Origin: Pseudomonas viridiflava
Lineage (GTDB): Bacteria > Pseudomonadota > Gammaproteobacteria > Pseudomonadales > Pseudomonadaceae
DNA: 64,000 bases
Direction: 5' to 3'
Assembly: GCF_003702045.1 (NCBI RefSeq)
Contig: NZ_RBTP01000012.1
Location: 806,001 to 870,000, forward strand
In this document: piece after piece, positions 17,075 to 27,432 of the stretch
Layout of the letters: every line of letters begins with the position of its first letter
How positions within the stretch are numbered: position 1 is the stretch's first letter
Position numbers and translations under genes: made by a program
Notes under the pieces: generated by a model
Seen by the model: the letters and a program-made list of their open reading frames with translations, nothing else
Told to the model about the DNA's origin: nothing
The model's database searches: none

Positions 17075-19378
17075 ATGCCGTACCGCTTGTTGGCAGGCAT
17101 CCTCCTGCTCGTATCCAGCTGCGCCCTTCAGGCCCAGACGCCCCCACCGGAGTCGTTGCCCGCCGTTTCCTATGTGCGTGATGTTGAACCTATCCTCACC
17201 GAGAAGTGTGTGGCCTGCCATGCCTGCAACGACGCGCCATGCCAGTTGAATCTGGGCAGCGGTGAGGGCGTCAGCCGTGGCGCGAACAAGGTGCCGGTCT
17301 ATCAGGGCGACCGCACCCAGGCGGTGGCGCCCACGCGTTTGTTCTATGACGCACGGGATACCGAAGCATGGCGCGGCAAAGGCTTTTATTCGGTGCTCGA
17401 TGCGCAGGGCAGTCAGGCTGCCCTCATGGCGCGCATGCTGGAATTGGGACGCAGTGCGCCGTTGCCCGACAACAGCAAGATCCCCGATTCCATCGCGCTG
17501 GGTATCAACCGTGAAAATGTTTGCCCGGCACCTGGTGAGTTCGATGCCTATGCGGCGGCGCATGCCCAACAGGGCATGCCGCTGGCAGTGGCAGGACTGA
17601 CTGGCGCTGAATACCAGACCCTGCAACGCTGGCTGGCGGCAGGCGCTCCGGTGGAGCCGCATGCCATCACGCCAACCGTCACCGAGGCGAGCCAGATTCT
17701 GGCTTGGGAAAACCTGCTCAATCAACCGGGTGCCAATCAGGCACTGGTCGGTCGCTGGCTGTTCGAGCATCTGTTTCTGGCGCACATCTACTTTCAGGAC
17801 GGCGAGGCGGGGCACTTCTACCAATGGGTGCGTTCACGCACGCCAACGGGCAAAGCTGTGGACCTGATCGCCACGCGCCTGCCGAACGACGACCCTGGCA
17901 GCGATTTCTACTACCGGCTGGTGCCCGTGCAAGGCGTGATTGTTCATAAGACCCACATCACGTATGCATTGAGTCCGCAGAAGATGGCGCGGGTGAAACA
18001 GCTGTTTTACGCCAACGACTGGAAGGTCAACGCGCTGCCGGGCTACGGTCCGGGGCACCGCAGCAATCCCTTTCTGACGTTCGAGGCCATCCCTGCGGCT
18101 GCCCGTTATGAGTTCATGCTCGATAACGCCGAGTACTTCGTGCGCACGTTCATTCGTGGTCCGGTGTGCCGGGGGCAGATCGCAACCGACGTGATTCGCG
18201 ACCAGTTCTGGGTGATGTTTCAGGACCCCGCTCACGACCGTTACGTGACCGATGCAGTGTACCGAGGAGAGGCGACACCGTTGCTGGCCATGCCGGGGCA
18301 GAACGACAGCGTCGGCAGTGTCTTGAGCCTGTGGTTGTCATTCCGTGATCGCCGTAACGCTTATGAAGACCTGCGCCGCGATACCTACGCGAAAAAACCG
18401 CCGCCGGGCTGGAGCGATCTGTGGGCGGGTAATGACAATGCGTTGCTCACCGTTTTCCGTCATTTCGACAGCGCGTCGGTCACCAAAGGGCTGATCGGCG
18501 ATGTGCCACATTCGATGTGGCTGTTCGATTACCCGCTGCTGGAGCGCACCTACTATCAGTTGGCGGTCAACTTCGACGTCTATGGCAACGTCTCCCATCA
18601 GGCTCAGACGCGGCTTTATTTCGACCTGATCCGCAACGGCGCCGAGATCAATTTCATGCGTCTGATGCCTGCCGATCTGCGTGAGGGGCTGCTCAGCGAC
18701 CTCTATCAAGACAGCGGCAAGGTCAAGATGTGGCTGGATTATCAGAGCATCGACGACGATACCCCCACCGGGATAGGCCTGGACAAGAACAGTCCAGTGC
18801 GCGATTTCGCCAACAAACTGATCAATCGGTCGACCGCTTTCAACGCCTCACCCGATCCGATCAATCGTTGTAACGGCGCGTATTGCTCGCGTCCGGGTAT
18901 AGGCAGCGAATTCGCTCAGGCCGAACAGGCACTGAGCCACCTGACCTCGCGGCCTGCCGCTGGCCTGAAGGTCATCGATCAATTGCCCGAAGCGACGATG
19001 CTGCGCATTCAGGACAGCACCGGCAAGCGGGTGATGTACAGCATGCTGCGCAACCGTGCGCACACCAACGTGGCGTTCCTGCTGGGTGAGTCGTATCGCT
19101 ATATTCCGGGCCTGGACTCCCTGAGTATTTACCCCGGCGTACTCAGCAGCTACCCCAATTTCATGTTCAACGTGCCGGCTGTCGAAGTTCCGGCGTTCGT
19201 GGAGGCGATGCAGCAGAGCAAGGATCAGGCAAGCTTCGAACAGATCGTCCAACGCTGGGGGGTTCGACGGACTCACCCCCTGTTCTGGACGTACTTTCAC
19301 GACCTGAACCGTTATCTTCAGGAAACCGACCCGCGTGAAGCCGCAGTGCTCGACATGAATCGCTACGAGAACCTCTAA
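17075..19378 (+). CDS. cti: Fatty acid cis/trans isomerase
   Basis: A 767-residue periplasmic enzyme that converts cis- to trans-unsaturated fatty acids in membrane phospholipids, a fast solvent and heat response of Pseudomonas. It has a cleavable signal peptide (about 21 residues) and a c-type heme motif CVACH at Cys45-Cys48-His49, shortly after the signal. Size and this single N-terminal heme site are those of known Cti proteins. The ATG at 17075 starts the signal peptide. It is divergent from metH, with 156 nt between. It is constitutive in other species and active through membrane fluidity rather than transcription. Confidence 0.93.
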   Translation: MPYRLLAGILLLVSSCALQAQTPPPESLPAVSYVRDVEPILTEKCVACHACNDAPCQLNLGSGEGVSRGANKVPVYQGDRTQAVAPTRLFYDARDTEAWRGKGFYSVLDAQGSQAALMARMLELGRSAPLPDNSKIPDSIALGINRENVCPAPGEFDAYAAAHAQQGMPLAVAGLTGAEYQTLQRWLAAGAPVEPHAITPTVTEASQILAWENLLNQPGANQALVGRWLFEHLFLAHIYFQDGEAGHFYQWVRSRTPTGKAVDLIATRLPNDDPGSDFYYRLVPVQGVIVHKTHITYALSPQKMARVKQLFYANDWKVNALPGYGPGHRSNPFLTFEAIPAAARYEFMLDNAEYFVRTFIRGPVCRGQIATDVIRDQFWVMFQDPAHDRYVTDAVYRGEATPLLAMPGQNDSVGSVLSLWLSFRDRRNAYEDLRRDTYAKKPPPGWSDLWAGNDNALLTVFRHFDSASVTKGLIGDVPHSMWLFDYPLLERTYYQLAVNFDVYGNVSHQAQTRLYFDLIRNGAEINFMRLMPADLREGLLSDLYQDSGKVKMWLDYQSIDDDTPTGIGLDKNSPVRDFANKLINRSTAFNASPDPINRCNGAYCSRPGIGSEFAQAEQALSHLTSRPAAGLKVIDQLPEATMLRIQDSTGKRVMYSMLRNRAHTNVAFLLGESYRYIPGLDSLSIYPGVLSSYPNFMFNVPAVEVPAFVEAMQQSKDQASFEQIVQRWGVRRTHPLFWTYFHDLNRYLQETDPREAAVLDMNRYENL

Positions 19379-19392
19379 GCCGGCCTTTTTTA

Positions 19393-19423
19393 GCCGCAAG
19401 CCACGTAATACATGGCTTGCGGC
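19393..19423. terminator. Hairpin after cti
   Basis: An 11-bp perfect stem GCCGCAAGCCA / TGGCTTGCGGC with a 9-nt loop lies 15 nt after the cti stop. There is no T run after it on the plus strand, so termination is uncertain. Confidence 0.5.
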
Positions 19424-19564
19424 CATCTCTGCAAACCTGAACGAATCACGTTTTCTACGATCTTTTTTTCAAAAAAGCGGTCCCACAGGGGCGCGTCATG
19501 AAACAAGCGGCGTTACCCAACGTTTGATTCATGGCTGAAAAGTCAGGCAGTAGAGGTTTTTTGG

Positions 19565-20587
19565 ATGTTGATTTCGGTACAGGCCCTACGGGCATTCGCG
19601 GCGTGGGTCGTGGTGTGTCATCACTTCATGCAGATTTTTTACGACTTCAAGGCCAGTGGTCCCATTGGCGAATTCTTTGTCTCCAAAGGCGCGGTTGGCG
19701 TCGATATCTTTTTCGTCATCAGCGGGCTGGTGATTTTCCTTTCGACTCAAAAAAGCGACATGCCCGCCGGGCGTTTTATCCTGCACCGTCTGATTCGCAT
19801 CGTGCCCGCCTACTGGCTGTACACCGCAGCAATGGCACTGCTATTGCTGGCGGCGGCACCGATGCTGCCGCACCAGGTCATCGGCTGGCAGAACTTCCTG
19901 CTGTCGCTGGTTTTCATCCCTTCGGAAAATCCGGGCGGCTACGGGCTGTACCCCACGTTGAACGTGGGCTGGACCTTGAATTACGAAATGTTTTTCTACC
20001 TGCTGTTTTCTATGGTGTTCCTGTTCAAGCAGCGCCACCGTCCACTGATCATTGCAGCAGCGTTGTTTGGCGTCAGCGAGGTGCTGGCACGTGCGGGTTT
20101 GATCAGCCGCTTCTATGGCAATGACATCATTTACGAATTCCTGCTGGGCATCGGCATCGGTATTCTGTACCGCCGTGGCTGGATCAAGGAGGCGTTATGG
20201 CTGCCCCTCGCCGGCATCGCGATGGGCCTGTATGCGATCAATCACCTGACCAATGAAGAGCGTCTGTTGAACTGGGGCCTGCCCAGCGCGTTGATCGTGT
20301 TGTCCTGCATTTCGCTGGAGCCGTATTTCCGCGGCAGTCGTCTGCTCAAGGTGCTTGGGGACTGCTCGTATTCGGTCTACCTGCTGCATGTGCTGGTGCT
20401 GTACGGCGGCCTGCTGATGGCTCAGCGCTACGGTTTGAGCCCGTACGTGGTCTTTGCCTTCTGCGTACCGGTCATCGCGATGGGTGCATGGCTCAGCTAT
20501 GAGTGGATCGAGAAAGGGCTTTATCGTCGGCTCAAGGACTGGCTGGATGCGCGTCGCGCCGTGCAGCCTGCCAGGGCGCTTTCCTGA
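19565..20587 (+). CDS. Acyltransferase family 3 membrane protein (OafA/YrhL-like)
   Basis: A 340-residue membrane protein with about ten hydrophobic segments. The family hallmarks are [16 protein letters not shown], with the essential His in the first segment, [14 protein letters not shown] in the second, and [10 protein letters not shown]. Such proteins transfer acetyl or other acyl groups to sugars of LPS, exopolysaccharide or periplasmic glucans. No glycosyltransferase is adjacent, so the acceptor is unknown. An AGAGG site is located before the ATG. It is followed by nfuA on the same strand, 115 nt later. Confidence 0.9.
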   Translation: MLISVQALRAFAAWVVVCHHFMQIFYDFKASGPIGEFFVSKGAVGVDIFFVISGLVIFLSTQKSDMPAGRFILHRLIRIVPAYWLYTAAMALLLLAAAPMLPHQVIGWQNFLLSLVFIPSENPGGYGLYPTLNVGWTLNYEMFFYLLFSMVFLFKQRHRPLIIAAALFGVSEVLARAGLISRFYGNDIIYEFLLGIGIGILYRRGWIKEALWLPLAGIAMGLYAINHLTNEERLLNWGLPSALIVLSCISLEPYFRGSRLLKVLGDCSYSVYLLHVLVLYGGLLMAQRYGLSPYVVFAFCVPVIAMGAWLSYEWIEKGLYRRLKDWLDARRAVQPARALS

Positions 20588-20702
20588 TGAGCGCTTTTCC
20601 GGGACGCTCTTTCCCGACTGGCTCTTTTCCGACAAAAATACTAGGACTTTGTGTGGCGCTCTCGATTGGCGTAAACTGCTGGCACGTCTGCGAGGAATTT
20701 TC

Positions 20703-21296
20703 ATGACCGCTATCACTATTACCGATGCTGCCCACGATTACCTGGCCGATCTGCTGGAAAAGCAGAACACTCCAGGCATCGGCATCCGCGTGTTTATTAC
20801 CCAGCCTGGCACTCAGTACGCCGAAACCTGCATCGCCTATTGCAAGCCGGGCGAAGAGAAGCCGGAAGACAAGGCCATTGGCCTTAAAAGCTTCACGGCC
20901 TGGATCGACGGTTTCAGCGAGGCCTTTCTGGACGACGCCGTCGTCGATTACGCCACTGACCGCATGGGCGGCCAGCTGACCATCAAGGCGCCTAACGCCA
21001 AAGTGCCGATGGTCAATGCCGACAGCCCGATCAACGAGCGTATCAACTACTACCTGCAAACCGAGATCAACCCGGGTCTGGCCAGCCACGGCGGCCAGGT
21101 CACGTTGATCGACGTAGTAGAGGAAGATACGCAGAACATCGCCGTGCTGCAGTTCGGTGGTGGTTGCCAAGGCTGTGGCCAGGCCGATGTCACCTTGAAG
21201 GAAGGCATCGAGCGCACCTTGCTGGAGCGTATTCCAGAGTTGTCCGGTGTGCGTGATGTGACCGACCACACCCAAAAAGAAAACGCCTACTACTGA
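20703..21296 (+). CDS. nfuA: Fe-S biogenesis protein NfuA
   Basis: A 197-residue protein with an N-terminal degenerate A-type carrier (HesB-like) domain and a C-terminal Nfu domain. The cluster-binding motif is [11 protein letters not shown] (Cys-x2-Cys) near residue 158. It carries [4Fe-4S] clusters to client enzymes and protects them under oxidative or iron stress. The ATG at 20703 was chosen because the conserved sequence begins with [10 protein letters not shown]; the frame continues open upstream into the acyltransferase gene. A good terminator follows 17 nt after the stop. Confidence 0.95.
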   Translation: MTAITITDAAHDYLADLLEKQNTPGIGIRVFITQPGTQYAETCIAYCKPGEEKPEDKAIGLKSFTAWIDGFSEAFLDDAVVDYATDRMGGQLTIKAPNAKVPMVNADSPINERINYYLQTEINPGLASHGGQVTLIDVVEEDTQNIAVLQFGGGCQGCGQADVTLKEGIERTLLERIPELSGVRDVTDHTQKENAYY

Positions 21297-21313
21297 GCCT
21301 CTTCCTTTTGCAG

Positions 21314-21343
21314 AAAACGCCCTGACGTGTTCGGGGCGTTTTT
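21314..21343 (+). terminator. Rho-independent terminator after nfuA
   Basis: AAAACGCC pairs with GGCGTTTT around a loop holding a further CTGA/TCGG pairing, followed by a T run reaching 21343. It lies 17 nt after the stop codon. Confidence 0.88.
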
Positions 21344-21462
21344 GTTTCTGGTGTTTGATGCATCTGGCACGTTGCTGCAGGGCCATCGCCCCGCGAAATG
21401 TCGCGTCATCAAAGGATGCTCATGCGGGCCAATGGTTGGAACAGGGCGTGCGGCCAGAAAAA

Positions 21463-21478
21463 TTGTACAAAGTTGTAC
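21463..21478. promoter_or_regulatory. Tandem TTGTAC sites spaced one helical turn
   Basis: TTGTACAA (a perfect palindrome, 21463-21470) is followed 10 nt on by a second TTGTAC (21473-21478). They lie about 90 nt upstream of the PAS-transducer ATG in an otherwise featureless 220-nt gap. Same-face spacing suggests protein binding; the factor is unknown. Confidence 0.3.
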
Positions 21479-21566
21479 GGTTATCACTTCAGTTTTCGTG
21501 ATTGCTGACGATTCAGTTGCGATGAGCCAGGGAGGAGGCACGTAACGTCTACCAAGTGAGTGATCA

Positions 21567-22871
21567 ATGTCCTATTTTCCTTTCTGGCGCCGCGACCGTG
21601 TTGCGCTGAAACAGCTGATTTCAGCCGTCGTGAACGGCAGCAAGCCCAATGTGGCGGGCTGTGCCGAAGCCGCAGGCGTGACCGAGGCCTGGCGTCACCT
21701 TGAAACCACCCAGATGCACACGCAATCTCGTATCCAGGTGCTGGAGACGGAGCTTGAGCAGGCTCGTCTTATGCTGGGAGAGGCCGCGTCCAGCGCCGCT
21801 GCTTATGAAACCCGGTTCGACCTGGTGAATCTCGCGTCCAGTGAAGGGCTGTGGGACATGGAGGTGGTGGCGGGCGATCCTGTGAACCCGAAGAATCGGT
21901 TCTGGTGGTCCCAACAACTGCGCAACCTGTTGGGTTTCAACGACGAGCGCGATTTCCCCAACGTGCTGGCGAGCTGGGCCGACAGACTTCATCCCGAAGA
22001 CAAGCAAGCCACGCTGGATGCCTTTGCCCGGCATTTGAACGACAAGACGGGGCGTACGCCCTATAAAATCAAGAACCGCTTGGCCATGAAGAATGGCACC
22101 TACCGCTGGTTTTACGCCCAGGGCGAAACACTGCGCGACGACCGTGGCGTTCCCATACGTGTAGCCGGCTCGCTACGAGACATCCAGGACGAGCTCGAAC
22201 GTGACCGCGCCCACGACGTCATCATCACGCGCTTCGAACTGGCGCGTGAAATGCTCTCCGACGGCTTGTGGGACATGGAGGTGATCGCGGGCGACCCGGT
22301 CAATCCGCGCAACCCCTTCTGGTGGTCGCCGCAGTTCAGAAGGCTGCTGGGTTTTGAGACGGTTGAAGAGTTTCCTGACGTTCTGGACAGTTGGGCCTCC
22401 AGGCTGCATCCCGACGACAAGGAGCGAAGCCTCAATGCGTTTGGTGCCCACCTTAATGATCGCAGTGGCAAGACGCCCTTCGACATTGAGTACCGGCTGA
22501 AGATGAAGAGCGGAGAGTACCGCTGGTTCAGGGCTCGGGGGCAGACGCGGCGTGATGCTGGCGGCGCTCCCGTGCGCGTGGTAGGTGCTTTGGTCGACGT
22601 GCATCTCTTGCATGAGCAGGAGTCGCTTCGTGAAACCGAGTCCCAGCACCAGCGCAACCTTGAGGAGAACCTGGCCCAGCTTTCACACATCGTGAGCACC
22701 ATCCAGAGTATTGCGAGCCAGACCAACTTGCTGGCGTTGAACGCCGCCATCGAAGCCGCCCGCGCCGGTGAGGCGGGGAGAGGGTTTGCCGTCGTGGCTG
22801 ATGAAGTGCGCAAGCTGGCGACCCGGACCACGGATGCCACCCAGCAGGCCGTGAGCATGATGAGCCGATAA
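21567..22871 (+). CDS. Soluble two-PAS methyl-accepting chemotaxis-type transducer
   Basis: A 434-residue cytoplasmic signalling protein without a membrane segment. An N-terminal coiled-coil region (about 40-85) is followed by two near-identical PAS_3 domains (about 84-206 and 223-345), then a short MCP signalling domain with the hairpin-tip sequence [34 protein letters not shown]. The protein ends right after the tip, so the methylation helices are truncated. This layout (two PAS plus minimal MCP tip) is that of BdlA, the biofilm-dispersion protein of P. aeruginosa. The sensed signal is unknown. It converges on liuD. Confidence 0.88.
   Translation: MSYFPFWRRDRVALKQLISAVVNGSKPNVAGCAEAAGVTEAWRHLETTQMHTQSRIQVLETELEQARLMLGEAASSAAAYETRFDLVNLASSEGLWDMEVVAGDPVNPKNRFWWSQQLRNLLGFNDERDFPNVLASWADRLHPEDKQATLDAFARHLNDKTGRTPYKIKNRLAMKNGTYRWFYAQGETLRDDRGVPIRVAGSLRDIQDELERDRAHDVIITRFELAREMLSDGLWDMEVIAGDPVNPRNPFWWSPQFRRLLGFETVEEFPDVLDSWASRLHPDDKERSLNAFGAHLNDRSGKTPFDIEYRLKMKSGEYRWFRARGQTRRDAGGAPVRVVGALVDVHLLHEQESLRETESQHQRNLEENLAQLSHIVSTIQSIASQTNLLALNAAIEAARAGEAGRGFAVVADEVRKLATRTTDATQQAVSMMSR
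21846..22181 (+). repeat. PAS repeat copy 1 (residues 94-205 of the transducer)
   Basis: Codes a PAS unit starting [15 protein letters not shown] and ending near RVAGSLRDI. The same unit recurs 417 nt downstream at 22263-22598, with well over half of residues identical by eye. This is an in-frame tandem domain duplication. Confidence 0.88.
22263..22598 (+). repeat. PAS repeat copy 2 (residues 233-344 of the transducer)
   Basis: Second copy of the PAS duplication, starting [15 protein letters not shown]. The conserved FWWS, SWA.RLHP.DK, HLND and YRWF blocks match copy 1 in order and spacing. Confidence 0.88.
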
Positions 22872-22919
22872 CGCTTCCCTTGCCTGCCGTACAGTGGCCC
22901 ACGTGATGACTGGGCCTGA

Positions 22920-22950
22920 GCGGCCACGATCGGTTGATGATCGTGGCCGC
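22920..22950. terminator. GC-rich hairpin between the transducer gene and liuD
   Basis: An 11-bp perfect stem GCGGCCACGAT / ATCGTGGCCGC with a 9-nt loop lies between two convergent genes. It has no T run on either side, so it could block read-through or stabilise 3' ends. Confidence 0.55.
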
Positions 22951-22966
22951 CGGGGTCAGTCGAGCC

Positions 22967-24967
22967 TCACGGCCTGTGGGGGTGATTGGCAACCGGCTCG
23001 CTGAGCGTCTGCGGGTCCAGCGTCACCAGTACGGCGCCTTCGCTGACCATATCGCCCTCGCGACAATGCAGGGCTGTTACCACACCAGCGCTGGCGGCAC
23101 GGACGCTGTGTTCCATTTTCATGGCCTCCAGCACCACCAGCAATGTTCCCGTCTCGACCTGTTGGCCTGATTCCACCAGCACCCGCACGATGCTCCCGTT
23201 CATGGGCGCAACCAGACCGCCATGCACGTGTTGGCTCGATTCCACTTGGGTGACTGGATCGGGCTGGGTGATGGTGTACAGCTCACCGTGCCATTTCAGG
23301 TACAGGCTTGCACCCCGACGAATGGCCACATGCTGACGCCTCACGTTGTCAGTCTCGATACTCAGCGTGTCGGCGCTCCACCCAAACGGTGAGGCGCTGT
23401 CGTGTCGCAAACGAATCCGTTTGCCATCCCCGTCGCCGTTGCACTTAAGGCACAAGTCGATTTCGGCGGGCAGGCCGGCACGAAAGCCTGTGTTTGAACT
23501 CCAGGGTGAATGGAGATCGTCCTCGCGAATTCGCCTAGGTTCGCTCTGGCGGAAGGCCTCGGCAGCGGCCTGCCAGAAGTCGTCGGTCAACGGTTGTGGC
23601 TCTGGCAGCAATTGCGCCTGATAGCGGGGGATGAAGCCGGTGTCCAGCTCTGCAGCGGCAAAAGCGGGGTGGGCGATGATGCGGCGCAGGAAGGCCAGGT
23701 TAGTCTTGACGCCTCCGACGGCGAACTCATCCAGCATGCCCAATAAACGCAAGCGCGCCTCTTCACGATTTTCGCCCCAGGCGATCAACTTGCCCAGCAT
23801 CGGGTCATAGAACGGCGAAATGCTGTCGCCTTCAGCCACGCCGCTGTCAACGCGTCTTCCGTGACCCGCAGTGGACTCCCGATACAGCTCAAGCCTGCCG
23901 GTGGCGGGCAGAAAATCATTGGCCGGGTCTTCGGCATACAGCCTTACTTCAATGGCATGACCGATCAGCGGGACCTGTTCTTGTGTGATGGGCAGCGGTT
24001 CGCCACGGGCCACGCGAATCTGCCATTCCACCAGGTCGAGCCCGGTGATGTACTCGGTGACCGGATGTTCGACCTGCAGGCGGGTGTTCATTTCCATGAA
24101 GAAGAACTCGCCGCGTGCGTCCAGCAAAAACTCTACCGTGCCTGCGCCGACATACCCGATGGCTTGCGCCGCCTTGACCGCAGCTTCCCCCATCGCCCGT
24201 CGCAGTGCTGGAGAAAGACCGGGGGCGGGTGCCTCTTCAACGACTTTCTGGTGGCGACGCTGAATCGAGCAGTCGCGCTCGTTGAGGTACAGGCAGTGGT
24301 CGTGCTGATCGGCAAACACCTGAATCTCCACATGGCGAGGCTGGAGCACATACTTTTCGACCAGCATGCGCGAGTCGCCAAACGAGGACAGGGCCTCACG
24401 CTGAGCCGACGCCAGGGCTTCGGCCAGCTCACTGTCCTGCTCGACCACCTTCATACCTTTACCGCCCCCTCCGGCCGTGGCCTTGAGCAGGACTGGGTAG
24501 CCGATGCGTTCGGCTGCTGCACGGAAGGTTTCTACATCCTGCGCCGCGCCGTGATAGCCCGGCACCAGAGGTACACCGGCGTCTTCCATCAGCGTTTTGG
24601 CCGCCGATTTGCTGCCCATCGCGTCGATGGCCGAGGCGGGCGGGCCAAGGAAAATCAGGCCGGCGGCTTCAATGGCGCGAGCGAAACCGGCATTTTCCGA
24701 GAGGAAACCGTAGCCGGGATGAATCGCCTGTGCACCGCTGGCCTTGGCCGCCTCGATCAGTTTGTCGATCACCAGATAGCTTTCAGCGGCCTTGCTGCCG
24801 CCCAGATCGACACACCTGTCCGCTTCGCGGCTGTGGCGTGCCTGTCGATCAATTGCGCTGTGCACGGCGACCGTGGTCAGGCCCATTTTTTTTGCAGTGC
24901 GCATGATGCGGCAGGCGATTTCGCCCCGGTTGGCGACCAGTAGCGTGTTCAGTTCGGTGATGCTCAT
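22967..24967 (-). CDS. liuD: Methylcrotonyl-CoA carboxylase, biotin-containing alpha subunit
   Basis: A 666-residue biotin carboxylase. The ATP-grasp region has GGGGKGMKVV, the biotin carboxylase domain has the signature EMNTRLQVEHPVTE, and the C-terminal biotinyl domain has the lysine motif EAMKMEHSV. With LiuB it carboxylates 3-methylcrotonyl-CoA in leucine and isovalerate breakdown. Its ATG overlaps the liuC stop in an ATGA junction; upstream in-frame codons belong to liuC. It is the last gene of liuABCD. Confidence 0.96.
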   Translation of the reverse strand: MSITELNTLLVANRGEIACRIMRTAKKMGLTTVAVHSAIDRQARHSREADRCVDLGGSKAAESYLVIDKLIEAAKASGAQAIHPGYGFLSENAGFARAIEAAGLIFLGPPASAIDAMGSKSAAKTLMEDAGVPLVPGYHGAAQDVETFRAAAERIGYPVLLKATAGGGGKGMKVVEQDSELAEALASAQREALSSFGDSRMLVEKYVLQPRHVEIQVFADQHDHCLYLNERDCSIQRRHQKVVEEAPAPGLSPALRRAMGEAAVKAAQAIGYVGAGTVEFLLDARGEFFFMEMNTRLQVEHPVTEYITGLDLVEWQIRVARGEPLPITQEQVPLIGHAIEVRLYAEDPANDFLPATGRLELYRESTAGHGRRVDSGVAEGDSISPFYDPMLGKLIAWGENREEARLRLLGMLDEFAVGGVKTNLAFLRRIIAHPAFAAAELDTGFIPRYQAQLLPEPQPLTDDFWQAAAEAFRQSEPRRIREDDLHSPWSSNTGFRAGLPAEIDLCLKCNGDGDGKRIRLRHDSASPFGWSADTLSIETDNVRRQHVAIRRGASLYLKWHGELYTITQPDPVTQVESSQHVHGGLVAPMNGSIVRVLVESGQQVETGTLLVVLEAMKMEHSVRAASAGVVTALHCREGDMVSEGAVLVTLDPQTLSEPVANHPHRP

Positions 24968-25803
24968 GACTGCGAGTCCTGTTCGTGGGCAGCGCCTTGT
25001 CGAGGTTGAACTTGCCAACTGGGCGAGCGCTTGCCCAGAAACGCGCGCAGGCCTTCCTGGCCCTCGGGGCTGGTTCGAATGCGGGCGATGGCGCTTTCAC
25101 AGTAACGGCGCAGGGCAGGGGTCAGCTCGCCATTACCCACTTCACGCAACAGGTCCTTGCTGGCGCGCATGGCTTGCGGGCTGTTCAACAGCAGGTTGTC
25201 GATCCAGTGGTCCGTCTGGCTTTCAAGCTGCGAAAGCGGGCAATGCTCGGCAATCAGACCGATCTGCTCTGCGCGCTGGGCACTGAAGCGCTCCGCCGTT
25301 AGCGCGTACCGCCGTGCGGCACGTTCGCCAATGGCCTGAACCACAAACGGGCTGATAACCGCAGGAGCCAGACCAATACGCACCTCTGACAGGCAGAACT
25401 GCGCGTCTTCAGCCGCGATTGCCATGTCGCAGCAACTGATCAGGCCCAGCGCACCGCCAAAGGCGGCGCCTTGCACTACGGCCAGTGTGGGGATTTTCAG
25501 TTTGGCAAGGTTGTACATCAGCTCGGCCAGTTCGCGCGCATCGTCCAGATTGGTGTTGTAGTCCAGATCGGCAGCCTGTTGCATCCAGGCAAGGTCTGCA
25601 CCCGCGCTGAAGTGCTTGCCTCTGCCGCGCACCAGCAGAAAGCGTAACGCCGGATTGCCTTGTACCTTGTCCAGCGCCAAAATCAGTTCTCGGATCATCT
25701 GGGCATTGAACGCGTTGTTCTTGTCGGCGCGATTGAGCCACAACGTGGCGAATCCGCGTGGGTCGTCGATCAGTTCTATTGTCGCGAAGGCAGTCATGGT
25801 CAT
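24964..25803 (-). CDS. liuC: Methylglutaconyl-CoA hydratase-type enoyl-CoA hydratase
   Basis: A 279-residue crotonase between liuB and liuD. Oxyanion-hole segments are HFSAGADLAWM and GAAFGGALGL; the acid in the second catalytic position is kept (SEVRIGLAP), while the first Glu position is Gly in GGALGL. The pathway position makes it the hydratase of 3-methylglutaconyl-CoA to HMG-CoA. It starts 8 nt after liuB; ATG is at 25803 or, two codons later, at 25797 with a similarly placed GGGA site. It overlaps liuD by 4 nt. Confidence 0.92.
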   Translation of the reverse strand: MTMTAFATIELIDDPRGFATLWLNRADKNNAFNAQMIRELILALDKVQGNPALRFLLVRGRGKHFSAGADLAWMQQAADLDYNTNLDDARELAELMYNLAKLKIPTLAVVQGAAFGGALGLISCCDMAIAAEDAQFCLSEVRIGLAPAVISPFVVQAIGERAARRYALTAERFSAQRAEQIGLIAEHCPLSQLESQTDHWIDNLLLNSPQAMRASKDLLREVGNGELTPALRRYCESAIARIRTSPEGQEGLRAFLGKRSPSWQVQPRQGAAHEQDSQS

Positions 25804-25811
25804 TTCCCGGC

Positions 25812-27419
25812 TTACATTCGGAACAGGCCGAACGTGGTGGGTTCGATGGGAGCATTGAGCGAAACGGACAGGGCGAGCGCGAGTATGTCCCGGGTTTGCG
25901 CAGGGTCAATGACACCGTCATCCCACAGGCGAGCGCTGGAATAATACGGATGGCCCTGATGCTCGTACTGGTCGAGAATCGGTTGTTTCAGCTCGGCCTG
26001 CTGCTGTGCAGTGAATGCCTGACCGCTGCGTTCTGCCTGTTCGCACTTGACCTGGACCAGCACGCCCGCAGCCTGCTCGCCACCCATCACGCCAATTCTG
26101 GCGTTGGGCCACATCCACAGAAAGCGCGGGTCATAGGCGCGCCCGCACATGCCGTAATTGCCCGCGCCGAAACTGCCGCCAATGATCACCGTGAACTTGG
26201 GCACCTTGGCGCAGGCCACTGCCGTCACCAGCTTGGCGCCGTGCTTGGCGATACCGCCTGCCTCGTACTTCTGGCCGACCATGAACCCGGTGATGTTCTG
26301 CAGGAAGAGCAGGGGAATGCCGCGCTGGCAGGCCAGTTCGATAAAGTGCGCACCTTTCTGCGCCGCCTCGGCGAACAGAATGCCGTTATTGGCCAGGATC
26401 GCGACCGGATAGCCTTTCAGATGAGCGAAACCGCAGACCAGCGTGGTGCCGAACAGGGCCTTGAATTCATCGAACACCGAACCGTCCACCAGCCGGGCGA
26501 TGACTTCGCGTACGTCAAAAGGCTGCTTGGTGTCCGTGGGGATGATGCCGTACAGCTCGTCACTGGCGTACAGCGAGTCAATGGGCGCGATCACGTTCAA
26601 TTGACCTTGCTTGCGCCAGTTCAGGTTGGCAATGCAGCGCCGGGCTAGCGCCAGGGCGTGCTCGTCGCTGTCAGCGTAATGATCGGCCACACCCGAGGTC
26701 CGGCAATGCACGTCGGCACCGCCCAGGTCTTCGGCGCTGACCACCTCGCCTGTGGCGGCTTTCACCAGTGGAGGGCCTGCGAGAAAGATGGTTGCCTGCT
26801 CGCGCACCATGATCGCCTCGTCCGCCATTGCCGGTACGTAGGCACCGCCTGCCGTGCAGGAACCCATGACCACGGCAATCTGCGCAATACCCTGGGCGCT
26901 CATATTGGCCTGATTGAAGAAAATCCTGCCGAAGTGCTCACGGTCCGGGAAGACTTCGTCCTGACGCGGCAGGTTGGCGCCGCCGGAGTCCACGAGGTAA
27001 ATGCAGGGCAGACGATTCTGTTGGGCGATGGCTTGGGCCCGGAGGTGCTTTTTGACCGTCAGCGGGTAGTACGAGCCACCCTTCACGGTGGCATCGTTGG
27101 CGACGATCATGCACTCGACGCCTTCGACGCGGCCGATCCCTGCGATCACGCCCGCTGCAGGAACGTCTTCGCCATAGACATCATGGGCAGCCAGTTGGCC
27201 TATCTCCAGAAACGGGGAGCCGACGTCCAGCAACTGATTGATGCGCTCGCGGGGCAACAGCTTGCCCCGAGAGGTATGTCGTTCCTGGGCTTTTGGACCA
27301 CCGCCTTGCTGAACCTTCGCCAGCAAGGCGCGCAGTTCGCGGACCTGCTCCAGCAGCGCCGCATGATTGAGGGCGTATTGCGGGTCTCTCAGGTTGATTC
27401 GGGTATGCAAAATGGCCAT
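25812..27419 (-). CDS. liuB: Methylcrotonyl-CoA carboxylase, carboxyltransferase beta subunit
   Basis: A 535-residue carboxyltransferase of the crotonase-like acyl-CoA carboxylase type. Characteristic blocks are [33 protein letters not shown] and the C-terminal [20 protein letters not shown] followed by [10 protein letters not shown]. Together with LiuD it forms the carboxylase of leucine catabolism. It starts 13 nt after liuA. The ATG at 27419 matches the family N-terminus ([11 protein letters not shown]). Confidence 0.96.
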   Translation of the reverse strand: MAILHTRINLRDPQYALNHAALLEQVRELRALLAKVQQGGGPKAQERHTSRGKLLPRERINQLLDVGSPFLEIGQLAAHDVYGEDVPAAGVIAGIGRVEGVECMIVANDATVKGGSYYPLTVKKHLRAQAIAQQNRLPCIYLVDSGGANLPRQDEVFPDREHFGRIFFNQANMSAQGIAQIAVVMGSCTAGGAYVPAMADEAIMVREQATIFLAGPPLVKAATGEVVSAEDLGGADVHCRTSGVADHYADSDEHALALARRCIANLNWRKQGQLNVIAPIDSLYASDELYGIIPTDTKQPFDVREVIARLVDGSVFDEFKALFGTTLVCGFAHLKGYPVAILANNGILFAEAAQKGAHFIELACQRGIPLLFLQNITGFMVGQKYEAGGIAKHGAKLVTAVACAKVPKFTVIIGGSFGAGNYGMCGRAYDPRFLWMWPNARIGVMGGEQAAGVLVQVKCEQAERSGQAFTAQQQAELKQPILDQYEHQGHPYYSSARLWDDGVIDPAQTRDILALALSVSLNAPIEPTTFGLFRM

Positions 27420-27432
27420 GAGGACTCCGGTA

